A stretch of DNA of 38,293 bases. It comes from Actinomycetota bacterium (GTDB taxonomy: Bacteria > Actinomycetota > Thermoleophilia > Solirubrobacterales > Thermoleophilaceae). This document shows, piece after piece, positions 7,316 through 14,458 of this stretch. The first letter of the stretch is position 1; every line of letters starts with the position of its first letter. The translations under genes were made by a program, and so were the position numbers. Below the pieces are notes generated by a model. The model was not told the origin of the DNA and did no database searches. It saw only the letters and a list, made by a program, of their open reading frames with translations. The DNA lies in assembly GCA_005885165.1 (NCBI GenBank), contig VAXR01000025.1:1-38293 (forward strand), given 5' to 3'.

Positions 7316-7954
7316 CTAGGCGGGCGCCCGCTCGCGCCGGCGGCGGTGACGCCTGATGCCGGCGTCCTCGGGCAGCCCTGCGGCGATGTTCGGCCCCTCG
7401 AAGAGCATCATCACGACGGTCGAGCGCCAGTGCTCGCGGTGGGGGTCGTCGGCGACGCGCTCGGCCGCCTCCTCGCCGATCTGCTCGATCCGCTCGAGCG
7501 TCGAGGCCAGCTCCTTCGCGATCTCCTTCCAGGCGTCGTCGTCGAGCGTTAGGGCGCTGCGGCTGATGTGCATCTCGTCGCGGTCGAAGCCCCCCTCGGC
7601 GGCCGCGGCGGAGACGTGCGCGCCGACCTGCTGGAGCCAGCCCGTAACGACGTTGCCCTTGACGATGTCGGGAACGTTCGCCCACGTGTCGTCGGTGATC
7701 TTCGGGCGGATCTTCGCCGTGTAGTGATGCTCGACGGCACCGCGGCGCGGCGTCGTCTTCACGAGCTTAATCAGGCCCAGGCCGGCGAGCTGGCGGACGT
7801 GATAGCTGACGTGGGTGAGCGGGGCGCCGAGCTCGTTTGCGATCTCGCTGGGGCTCGCAACGCGGTCGTCGAGCATCCCGAGGATGTGGATGCGCAGTGG
7901 ATGCGCATACGCCTTCGCGATCTTGGGATCGGTGATGTCGACGGGAACAGTCAA
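7316..7954 (-). CDS. ArsR-family winged-helix transcriptional regulator
   Basis: A 212-residue DNA-binding regulator. Residues 10-82 form a classic ArsR/HTH_20 winged helix: KIAKAYAHPLRIHILGML, then the helix-turn-helix PSEIANELGAPLTHVSYHVR, then the wing GLIKLVKTTPRRGAVEHHY. The remaining 130 residues are a helical effector or dimerisation domain ending in a very basic tail (RRHRRRRERAPA). No metal-binding cysteine motif is visible, so it is unlikely to be a metal sensor. The only usable start near the domain is a TTG at 7954-7952; the frame runs far upstream as shadow, so the start is inferred. It lies 104 bp downstream of the sigma-factor gene on the same strand, and a duplicated 13-bp sequence overlaps its start. 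Confidence 0.85.
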   Translation of the reverse strand: MTVPVDITDPKIAKAYAHPLRIHILGMLDDRVASPSEIANELGAPLTHVSYHVRQLAGLGLIKLVKTTPRRGAVEHHYTAKIRPKITDDTWANVPDIVKGNVVTGWLQQVGAHVSAAAAEGGFDRDEMHISRSALTLDDDAWKEIAKELASTLERIEQIGEEAAERVADDPHREHWRSTVVMMLFEGPNIAAGLPEDAGIRRHRRRRERAPA

Positions 7955-7976
7955 GGGCCCGATGGAACGGTCAAGG
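7944..7976. repeat. 13-bp direct repeat over the ArsR-type start
   Basis: GGAACAGTCAAGG (7944-7956) and GGAACGGTCAAGG (7964-7976), 12 of 13 identical and exactly 20 bp apart, about two helical turns. The first copy contains the presumed TTG start of the regulator. It is a candidate autoregulatory operator or a local duplication. Confidence 0.4.
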
Positions 7977-8058
7977 CGCCTACTCCGCTTTGGGGACTTT
8001 ATCTTGAAACGTGGACAGGCGGAAAGTTGCGGACGGCTGTCGTAGATGGGCGCTGAAA

Positions 8059-8628
8059 TCAAGCGGCGAGCTCGCCCGCGCGCACCCGCAACCTGGCGCG
8101 TACGCGGTGCAGGCGCACCTTCACCGTCCCCTCCGGCACCCCCATGACCTCGGCGACCTGACCCTGCGTCAGGTCGTGTACGTAACGCAGCCGGATGAGC
8201 CGCCGCTCGTCCGGGGCTAGCGCGTCCAACGCCTGCTCGGTGGCGACGGCAGTGAGCGTCTGCTCGATCTGGCTCTCGACGGCGGGCTCCCAGGCTGCCC
8301 CCTCGCGCTCGGGCTGAGGGACCTCGGCCAGCTCGCGCCTGCGCCGGCGCGCCGCAAGGCGCATCGACTCGTTGCGCGTGATCTGAAGAAGCCAGGGGAG
8401 CGGCGCAGACGGAGTACGGCACGCCGCGCGCTTGCGCCAGGCCCGCGCCATCGCCTCCTGGACGGCCTCCTCGGCGTCGTCGCGGTTGCGCAGGATCCGG
8501 CGCGCCTCTCTGAGGCATCGCTGACGTGCCGCCGCCCACTGCCAGGGCGGATGCTCATCGGCTCCGCGCATCAGCACGCGGACGCAGGACATCGGCGGAA
8601 GATAACTCGCTGAAACTACCTCTACCAC
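8059..8628 (-). CDS. RNA polymerase sigma factor, ECF/sigma-70 type
   Basis: Directs RNA polymerase to a particular promoter set. Region 2 is seen as ARQRCLREARRILRNRDDAE followed by EAVQEAMARAWRK. A linker with PWLLQITRNESMRLAARRRR leads to region 4: LDALAPDERRLIRLRYVHDL with the helix-turn-helix TQGQVAEVMGVPEGTVKVRL. At up to 189 residues it fits ECF factors lacking region 3. Starts are possible at GTG 8628, ATG 8592 or ATG 8571; none has a strong Shine-Dalgarno, and the sigma-like part begins after the last. No anti-sigma factor is adjacent; the next gene on this strand is the ArsR-type regulator. A methyltransferase gene diverges 19 bp away, so the two may share control. Confidence 0.85.
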   Translation of the reverse strand: MVEVVSASYLPPMSCVRVLMRGADEHPPWQWAAARQRCLREARRILRNRDDAEEAVQEAMARAWRKRAACRTPSAPLPWLLQITRNESMRLAARRRRRELAEVPQPEREGAAWEPAVESQIEQTLTAVATEQALDALAPDERRLIRLRYVHDLTQGQVAEVMGVPEGTVKVRLHRVRARLRVRAGELAA

Positions 8629-8647
8629 TCAAGGGGTCTTTAAGGGT

Positions 8648-9472
8648 GTGGGAGCTCTCGCCGCAGCTCCGGAGCTCGGCGCCGAACGAACCGATGTCAC
8701 CCAAACGGGTGATGTCGCCTCGGCTTACGACGCGTTCGCGCCCTTCTACGACGCCTTCACGGCGGACTACAACCACGACTCCTGGATGGCCGACGTCGAG
8801 CGCTGGGCGCTCGAGTCCGGACTGACTGGCCGCCGCGTGCTCGACGTCGCGTGCGGCACCGGGGCGAGCTTCGTCCCGATGCTGCGGCGCGGCTACGACG
8901 TCACCGCCTGTGACATCTCACCAGCGATGGTCACGCGCGCGCGCGAGAAGATCGGGCCGGGGGGCGAGGTCGTGGTCGCGGACATGCGCCGTCTTCCCTG
9001 GCGTAGTCGGTTCGACCTCGTCACGTGCGTCGACGACTCGATGAATTACCTGCTCTCCCCCGCCGAGGTGAGGGCGGCCCTGACGAGCATTCGCGACGCC
9101 CTTCGCCCGGGAGGCATGGTCGTCTTCGATACGAACTCGCTCGCCACGTACCGAACGGCCTTCGCGCGTCGTTTCACGGTGGAGGCCGGCCCAAACCGCT
9201 TCCGGTGGCGCGGCGAGGGCAGCGAGTTCATGCCGCCGGGTGAGATCGCCTCGGTCTCGATCGAGCTCGTGACCGAGCACGGCCCGGTGCCGATCGGGCG
9301 CCACGTCCAGCGCCATCACCCGATCCGGACGCTCGAAGAGGCCTGCGACGAGGCGGGCCTCGACTGCCTGGGCTTCAGGGGGGAGCTGCCCGAGGGTGGG
9401 CAGACCACAGAACCCGACGAGGAAACCAACACGAAGATCGTGTGCCTGGCGGCGCGGCCGCCGGCGTGCTGA
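8648..9472 (+). CDS. Class I SAM-dependent methyltransferase
   Basis: Transfers a methyl group from S-adenosylmethionine to an unknown small molecule. A Rossmann-like domain has motif I RVLDVACGTGASFVPML, the acidic residue after strand 2 (VTACDISPAMV), motif II/III VVVADMRRLPWRSRFDLVTC and post-motif DALRPGGMVVFDTNS. The fold resembles Methyltransf_25/11 proteins; the N-terminal AYDAFAPFYDAFTADY is typical of that family. The C-terminal third is a substrate cap with no specificity clue. Start GTG 8648 is chosen because no other in-frame start precedes the domain; GGGG about 10 bp upstream may serve as ribosome-binding site. It diverges from the sigma-factor gene. Confidence 0.88.
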   Translation: MGALAAAPELGAERTDVTQTGDVASAYDAFAPFYDAFTADYNHDSWMADVERWALESGLTGRRVLDVACGTGASFVPMLRRGYDVTACDISPAMVTRAREKIGPGGEVVVADMRRLPWRSRFDLVTCVDDSMNYLLSPAEVRAALTSIRDALRPGGMVVFDTNSLATYRTAFARRFTVEAGPNRFRWRGEGSEFMPPGEIASVSIELVTEHGPVPIGRHVQRHHPIRTLEEACDEAGLDCLGFRGELPEGGQTTEPDEETNTKIVCLAARPPAC

Positions 9473-9554
9473 GAGGGGGTGCGAACGTGCTCGTCAAGCT
9501 CCGCTAGCCGCTGACCACAATCGATAACCGGGCGGGGGCGAGAACCGCGCCGTA

Positions 9555-9569
9555 CGCGTCTTAGACGCG
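9555..9569. promoter_or_regulatory. Small inverted repeat at the response-regulator start
   Basis: CGCGTC-TTA-GACGCG ends one base before the ATG at 9571, where a ribosome-binding site would normally lie. It could be an operator for autoregulation or an RNA hairpin at the initiation region. The arms are only 6 bp, so chance is possible. Confidence 0.3.
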
Positions 9570-9570
9570 C

Positions 9571-10281
9571 ATGGACCCGCGGCCGGAATCGCTCCTTCTC
9601 GTCGAGGACGACGAGGCCACACGGACCTTCCTGGCCGACAACCTGGCGGCCGACGGCTTCCAGGTTGCGAGCGCGACTGCGCCCGACGAGGCGATTCGCG
9701 CGATCGAGGTTCGGCAGCCGGACCTCGTCGTCCTCGACCTCATCCTCGAGGGCGGGAGCGGCCTCGGGGTGCTCGACCGCGTGCGCGCCGCGGAGCCCGG
9801 CGCCACCCGGATCGACCCCGACCTGCCGATCGTCGTGCTGAGCGCGCGCGCCTCCGAGGTCGACCGGCTCCGCGGATTCGCGCGGGGCGCGGACGACTAC
9901 GTCGTAAAGCCTTTCAGCTACGCCGAGCTCGTGGCCAGGGTCCGGTCGGTGCTCCGGCGGTCGTCGGCGCGCCCGCTGCGCGGGCTCGTGCGGGTGGGTG
10001 AGCTGACGATCGATCCCGTCACGCGAGCCGTGCGCCTCGGCGGGCGCTCCGTCCACCTCTCGGCGAAGGAGTTCGCGCTTCTCAGCGCCCTCGCCGCCGA
10101 GCCCGCCCGCGTCTTCACCAAGGCCGAGCTGCTGCGCGACGTCTGGGGATACGCGTCGGTCGGCGCCACGCGCACGATCGACGCGCACGCCTGCCGCCTG
10201 CGGCGGAAGCTGGGCGGCGCCGGCCGGCCGCTCGTGCTGAACGTACGCGGCGTCGGCTACCGACTTGCGGAGCCCGCGTGA
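9571..10281 (+). CDS. OmpR/PhoB-type response regulator
   Basis: Cytoplasmic DNA-binding output protein of a two-component system. Receiver domain 7-125 has the acidic pair D13/D14, phosphoacceptor D56 (LVVLDLIL), switch serine S91 and K113 (VVKPFSY). The C-terminal winged-helix Trans_reg_C domain spans about 140-232, with VHLSAKEFALLSALA, TKAELLRDVWG and the wing NVRGVGYRL. All key residues are present. Start ATG 9571 has no clear Shine-Dalgarno and a small inverted repeat directly in front. The stop overlaps the histidine kinase start by 4 nt (GTGA), which marks it as the kinase's partner. Confidence 0.93.
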   Translation: MDPRPESLLLVEDDEATRTFLADNLAADGFQVASATAPDEAIRAIEVRQPDLVVLDLILEGGSGLGVLDRVRAAEPGATRIDPDLPIVVLSARASEVDRLRGFARGADDYVVKPFSYAELVARVRSVLRRSSARPLRGLVRVGELTIDPVTRAVRLGGRSVHLSAKEFALLSALAAEPARVFTKAELLRDVWGYASVGATRTIDAHACRLRRKLGGAGRPLVLNVRGVGYRLAEPA

Positions 10282-10958
10282 CGGCGAGCTTCGCGATCGC
10301 GGGGTGGATCGCGGCCGCCGTGCTCGCGCTTAGGGCCCGCGCGCTTGCGGGGCGGCTGCGCGCCGTCGGCGACGCCGAGCACGAGCTGCGCGGGCCGCTT
10401 GCGGCGGTGGCGCTCGCCGTGGAGAGCGCACGCCGCCGGCCGGCGCTCCGCGGGCTGGCCGACTCGCTCGAGAGCGAGCTCGTCCGGGCCCGCGCGGGCC
10501 TAGCCGATCTCACCGCGGCGCGGTCGGGGAGGCCGGGATCCGCCGTCGCGGCGCGTCCCGAGCTCGAGCCCGCGGGGTTCGAGCGCCTGGTTCGCTCCGC
10601 CGCCCAGGCCTGGGGACGAACACGGCGGGTCAGCGTCGATTGGCGGGCCGGCTCGGTTCCGCTCCGGCGGGACGCCGGCGCCCTGGCGAAGGCCCTCGGC
10701 AACGTCCTCTCGAACGCCGCCGAGCACGGCGCCGGGCCGATCGAGCTGCGCGCGAGCCGCCGGTCGGGGGACGTTCTGATCGAGGTCACGAATCCGGTCT
10801 CGCCGGCCGCCCGGAAATCGGTCCGGGGCCTCAGGCGAGAGCGCGGGCGCGGCCTCGGCATCGCCCGGCGGTCCGCGGCGGCGCTGGGGGGCGAGCTCGA
10901 GTTCGAGGCCGAGCGGGCGCGGGTGCGCACCGCACTCGTCGTGCCAGTCGACGGATGA
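10278..10958 (+). CDS. Minimal membrane histidine kinase, atypical ATP site
   Basis: Presumed partner of the overlapping response regulator. A single hydrophobic segment (residues 4-18) is followed at once by the HisKA region with phospho-His H35 in EHELRGPLAAV. There is no periplasmic or PAS sensor domain. The ATPase domain (about 125-224) has an N box (ALGNVLSNAAEHG) and a G2-like GRGLGIARRSAAALGG. The G1 motif DxGxG that grips adenine is absent; EVTNPVSPAARKS stands in its place, and the ATP lid is very short. At 226 residues it is much shorter than usual. It starts at GTG in the regulator stop and overlaps the CpaB-like gene (ATGA). Whether it autophosphorylates is open. Confidence 0.85.
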   Translation: MTASFAIAGWIAAAVLALRARALAGRLRAVGDAEHELRGPLAAVALAVESARRRPALRGLADSLESELVRARAGLADLTAARSGRPGSAVAARPELEPAGFERLVRSAAQAWGRTRRVSVDWRAGSVPLRRDAGALAKALGNVLSNAAEHGAGPIELRASRRSGDVLIEVTNPVSPAARKSVRGLRRERGRGLGIARRSAAALGGELEFEAERARVRTALVVPVDG

Positions 10959-11689
10959 GCGCGTCCCGGCGCCGCCGTGGAGTGGTGATGCTCGGGCTCG
11001 CGCTCGCCTGCGGCGGGCTAGCGGCGTCGGAGGTGGAGCAGAAGGCGCGCAGCGCCGACGAGCGCGTCGGCCCGCTCGTACCGGTCGCGGTCGCTCGGGC
11101 GGACCTGCGTGAGGGCACCCGCCTGACCCCGGCGGCTGCGGCCCGCGCGTTCGCCGTCCGCCAGGCGCCCGCACGGTTCGTGCCCCCCGACACGTTCCCG
11201 TCGGCGAGTGAGGCGGTCGGCGGCACCCTGGCGGTGCCGCTCAGGTCCGGGAGCTACCTGACCGCCGCGGCGCTGGCCCGGCGACCGGCGCCCGGTGGCG
11301 GGCCAGGGTCGACCCCGCGCGAAGGCGAGCGCACCGTCGAGCTCTACGTGGCGGCGGGCCCCGACGTGCTGGCGGCCGGGCCCGGCGCGCGTGCCGACGT
11401 GCTCGTGACGACCGGTGGCGACAGCGGGCGCGGCCGCAGCTACGTGGCGCTGGAGGACGTCGAGCTGGCGGCCGTCCGGGCGGGTTCGGCCGACTCGAGC
11501 GGCCACGGCGGGGCCGGCGACGGGGCGGCGTCGCGCGCGAACGCGATCGCGACGCTGCACGTTACGTTGCACGAGGCCGTGTTCCTGACCGCCGCGGAGA
11601 CGTTTGCGAGGGAGGTGCGGCTACTCTTACGGCCGCAAGGAGAGAAACACTCCGGACGGGCTATCGCGGTCACGGATTCTGCGCTCTAG
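10955..11689 (+). CDS. CpaB/RcpC-like SAF-domain protein of Flp pilus assembly
   Basis: A 244-residue exported or membrane-anchored protein. After a basic start (SASRRRRG) a hydrophobic segment (VVMLGLALACGGLAA) leads to a SAF domain (about 44-110): VPVAVARADLREGTRL, then FVPPDTF and GGTLAVPLRSGSYLTAAAL. This is the usual signature of CpaB/RcpC, which works with the outer parts of Tad/Flp pili and in actinobacteria is often present without a secretin. The C-terminal part (ERTVELYVAAGPDVLAAGPG, ADVLVTTGG) matches the RcpC-like half. ATG 10955 overlaps the kinase stop, so pilus and signalling genes form one operon. The Tad ATPase and platform genes are at 28.6-31.5 kb. Confidence 0.8.
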   Translation: MSASRRRRGVVMLGLALACGGLAASEVEQKARSADERVGPLVPVAVARADLREGTRLTPAAAARAFAVRQAPARFVPPDTFPSASEAVGGTLAVPLRSGSYLTAAALARRPAPGGGPGSTPREGERTVELYVAAGPDVLAAGPGARADVLVTTGGDSGRGRSYVALEDVELAAVRAGSADSSGHGGAGDGAASRANAIATLHVTLHEAVFLTAAETFAREVRLLLRPQGEKHSGRAIAVTDSAL

Positions 11690-11754
11690 GGCGCGGTCCG
11701 AAGGGTTTGGGGGAGTTGTTAAGCGCTGGCCCCCCGTTGCCGACAAAGAGTCGA

Positions 11755-14424
11755 GTGGCAGAACCCTCCCGCCCCGATTTCGCTGCATTCCATATAGACA
11801 GCTTCGACCTCGTCCCCGGAGGTCGCGAGCTGGCGCTGCTGCGCCTCGAGGGCCGCTACCGGTCGCGGCTCGCGCGACCGCTGTTCGAGGCCGTTCTGCT
11901 GCTGGACGACGGGCTGGCAATCCACCGCCACGAGCCGCTTCCGGAGTCGGTGGACGTGACGCTCGGAGAGGGTGACGAGGACTGGGCGTGGAGGGCCGCC
12001 TTCGCCGTCTCGCTCGCGGCCCTCGAGGACCCCGAGACCGCGTTCGCGCTCGAGACGGGCCCGGGCGTGCACGTCGACCTTGGCCGCCCGCAAACGTGGC
12101 AGCCGCCGAGGGCTCCCCGCAGGCGCAGGCCGCGGGCCGTCGGCCGCCGTGCGGCCGCGGCGGCGATGCTGGTCGCGCTGCTCGCCGCCCCCGTGGCGAG
12201 CCTGGCCGAGGGAGCCGGCATCGTGATCCAGGCGAGCGCGATCAAGGCCGCCGCGAGCCACCCGCTCTACGCGGAGACCTGCCATCCGATCGATCCCCAC
12301 CAGCCGATCGACCCGCGGCTGCACTGCCCGCCGAAGGCGCCGGCGCAGACGACGCAGCCTTCCGCACCCGCCCAGACCAACACCGCCGCGAAGGGCGGAA
12401 GCAGCACGAACTCGCAGAGCCAGTCGAGCCGCGACGCCGGGACCCGCCACACGAGCTCCACGACCAAGGGCAAGCCGCACCACAAGAAGCACAAGAAGCA
12501 CAAGAAGCCCGCGAGCCCGAGTCCGGCTCCCGGGCCGTCCGCGCCTCCCGCCAACTTCGGTCCGCCCGCCGCCCCGCGCAACGTGCCGCTGCGCAACCGC
12601 GACGGTTCCCCGGCGTCCTCGAACCCAACGCTCTTCAACGCGCCGGCGCCGCAGTCCGGGAGCGTGCCGAACTTCATCATCGACCACTTCCGTGTGCCGA
12701 TCTTCCTGCTGCCGATCTACCAGTCGGCGGGGACCCAGTACGGGATCCCGTGGCAGGTGCTCGCCGGGATCAACGAGATCGAGACCGACTACGGCCGCAA
12801 CCTCAGCGTCTCCACGGCGGGGGCGGTCGGCTGGATGCAGTTCATGCCGGCCACCTGGGCGCGCTGGGGCGTCGACGCCAACGGCGACGGCAAGAAGGAC
12901 CCGTACAACCCGGTCGACGCGATCTACGCGGCCGCCCGCTACCTGAAGGCCGCCGGCGGCCAGCACGACATCAGGAAGGCGATCTTCGCCTACAACCACG
13001 CGGGCTGGTACGTCGACTCGGTGATGATGCGGGCCAAGCTCCTCGGCGGGATGCCGGGCGGCGTGGTCGACTCGCTCACCGGCCTCACGGAGGGCCGCTT
13101 CCCGGTTGACGCCCCCGCCCGCTACGCCGACGACCCGGTGGAGAAGGGCGCAGCCTCGAAGAAGGCCGCGTCGCACGTGGTCCAGACCGATCCGACGCGC
13201 CAGGCGGTGGGCATCTACGCGGACTCCGGCTCGCCGGTGATCGCCACGACCGACGGCGAGATCAGGCGGATCGGGCACGACAGCAAGCTCGGCAACTACG
13301 TCGTCCTCGAGGACGTCTACGGCAACCGCTTCACGTACGCTGGGCTCGGCTCGATCGCGAGCGTGTACCCGGTCCCCAAGAAGAGCCCGTCCGGGACGGA
13401 GGCGCACGCCGTCGCGGGCCACGGGCCGCACCCGCAGGTCATCACGCGCCGCCGGGTCTTCGCCCATCCCGCGCGCCCCGCGAACCGCGACGTCGGCGGC
13501 CTCGAGCAGGTATTCGACGAGGGCTCGACGCTCAAGGGCTTCGCGACCTACGCGAACCTGTTCACGCCGGGCCTCGGGCTCAACTCGAGCAACTCGACGC
13601 TGCGGCCGCTGAAGAAGGGCGCCCGCGTGATCGCCGGGACCGTGCTCGGGCGCGTCGGCACGCCGGTGCCGCACAAGGCCGCCCATATGAGCTTCATGAT
13701 CCGCCCGGCCGGCAAGGGCGCGCCGTACATCGACCCGAAGCCGATCCTCGACGGCTGGAAGCTGCTCGAGTCGACCGCGGTCTACCGCGCCAAGGGCAAG
13801 AACATCCTGAAGAACCCGAACGTGTCGATCGGGCAGATCCTGATGATGCCCAAGGCCCAGCTCGAGAAGAAGGTGCTGAGCGACAAGCGGATCAAGATCT
13901 ACGGCGCCGGCCGCAACGACATCAGGACGGGCCAGATCAACCGGCGCGTGCTCGCTGCCCTCGAGTTCCTGGCGATGTCCGGACTCGAGCCCACGGTGAG
14001 CTGCCTGAGGTCCGGGCACAGCGAGTTCACCTCGTCGGGGAACGTGTCCGAGCACGCCTCCGGCAACGCCGTCGACATCTCCGCCATCAACGGCATCTCG
14101 ATGCTCGGCCACGAGCAGAAGGGCAGCATCACCGCGCAGACGGTCCGCAAGCTCATGACGCTCCAGGGCGTGATGCGGCCGCACCAGATCATCTCGCTGC
14201 TCGACCTCGGCGGCAACACGGTGGCGCTGCCCGACCACTACAACCACATCCACGTCGGCTTCCGGCCGATGCCCGGCGACTTGAAGAAGCTCGGTAAGGA
14301 GACGCTGGCGGTGCTGAAGCCCGGCCAGTGGACCGATCTGATCGCGCGGCTCCGCCAGATCCAGAATCCCAAGGTCCCGACGACGCCTTCACCTTGGGCG
14401 CTTCCGGCAGGGCACGGCCAATAA
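11755..14424 (+). CDS. Large membrane-anchored murein hydrolase: lytic transglycosylase + M23-like + M15 peptidase
   Basis: About 889 residues from GTG 11755 (a TTG at 11707 would add 16). Residues 1-120 are a soluble, strand-rich domain with no signal peptide, so probably cytoplasmic. A transmembrane segment (about 132-155) follows a basic stretch. Then comes a long Pro/Ser/Thr linker with repeated HKK. The MltB-like transglycosylase domain (about 305-430) has catalytic E343 (EIETDYG) and AGAVGWMQFMPATW. An M23-like module (about 480-665) has lost the HxH pair (HMS instead). The C-terminal M15 peptidase domain keeps its zinc ligands H767 and D774 (HASGNAVD) and H833 (HIH). The enzyme would cut both glycan strands and peptides of the wall. 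It is probably transcribed separately from the CpaB-like gene. Confidence 0.88.
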   Translation: MAEPSRPDFAAFHIDSFDLVPGGRELALLRLEGRYRSRLARPLFEAVLLLDDGLAIHRHEPLPESVDVTLGEGDEDWAWRAAFAVSLAALEDPETAFALETGPGVHVDLGRPQTWQPPRAPRRRRPRAVGRRAAAAAMLVALLAAPVASLAEGAGIVIQASAIKAAASHPLYAETCHPIDPHQPIDPRLHCPPKAPAQTTQPSAPAQTNTAAKGGSSTNSQSQSSRDAGTRHTSSTTKGKPHHKKHKKHKKPASPSPAPGPSAPPANFGPPAAPRNVPLRNRDGSPASSNPTLFNAPAPQSGSVPNFIIDHFRVPIFLLPIYQSAGTQYGIPWQVLAGINEIETDYGRNLSVSTAGAVGWMQFMPATWARWGVDANGDGKKDPYNPVDAIYAAARYLKAAGGQHDIRKAIFAYNHAGWYVDSVMMRAKLLGGMPGGVVDSLTGLTEGRFPVDAPARYADDPVEKGAASKKAASHVVQTDPTRQAVGIYADSGSPVIATTDGEIRRIGHDSKLGNYVVLEDVYGNRFTYAGLGSIASVYPVPKKSPSGTEAHAVAGHGPHPQVITRRRVFAHPARPANRDVGGLEQVFDEGSTLKGFATYANLFTPGLGLNSSNSTLRPLKKGARVIAGTVLGRVGTPVPHKAAHMSFMIRPAGKGAPYIDPKPILDGWKLLESTAVYRAKGKNILKNPNVSIGQILMMPKAQLEKKVLSDKRIKIYGAGRNDIRTGQINRRVLAALEFLAMSGLEPTVSCLRSGHSEFTSSGNVSEHASGNAVDISAINGISMLGHEQKGSITAQTVRKLMTLQGVMRPHQIISLLDLGGNTVALPDHYNHIHVGFRPMPGDLKKLGKETLAVLKPGQWTDLIARLRQIQNPKVPTTPSPWALPAGHGQ

Positions 14425-14458
14425 CGACAAGCCAGCCCGCGGCCGATAAGGACAATCG

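Noticed and set aside
12460..12515. Repeated CACAAGAAG units as a possible tandem DNA repeat
   Set aside because: These are codons for a short His-Lys-Lys linker in the murein hydrolase, with no independent signal.
11719..14253. 844-aa open frame on the minus strand
   Set aside because: It is antisense to the murein hydrolase, with shadow composition and no recognisable motif.
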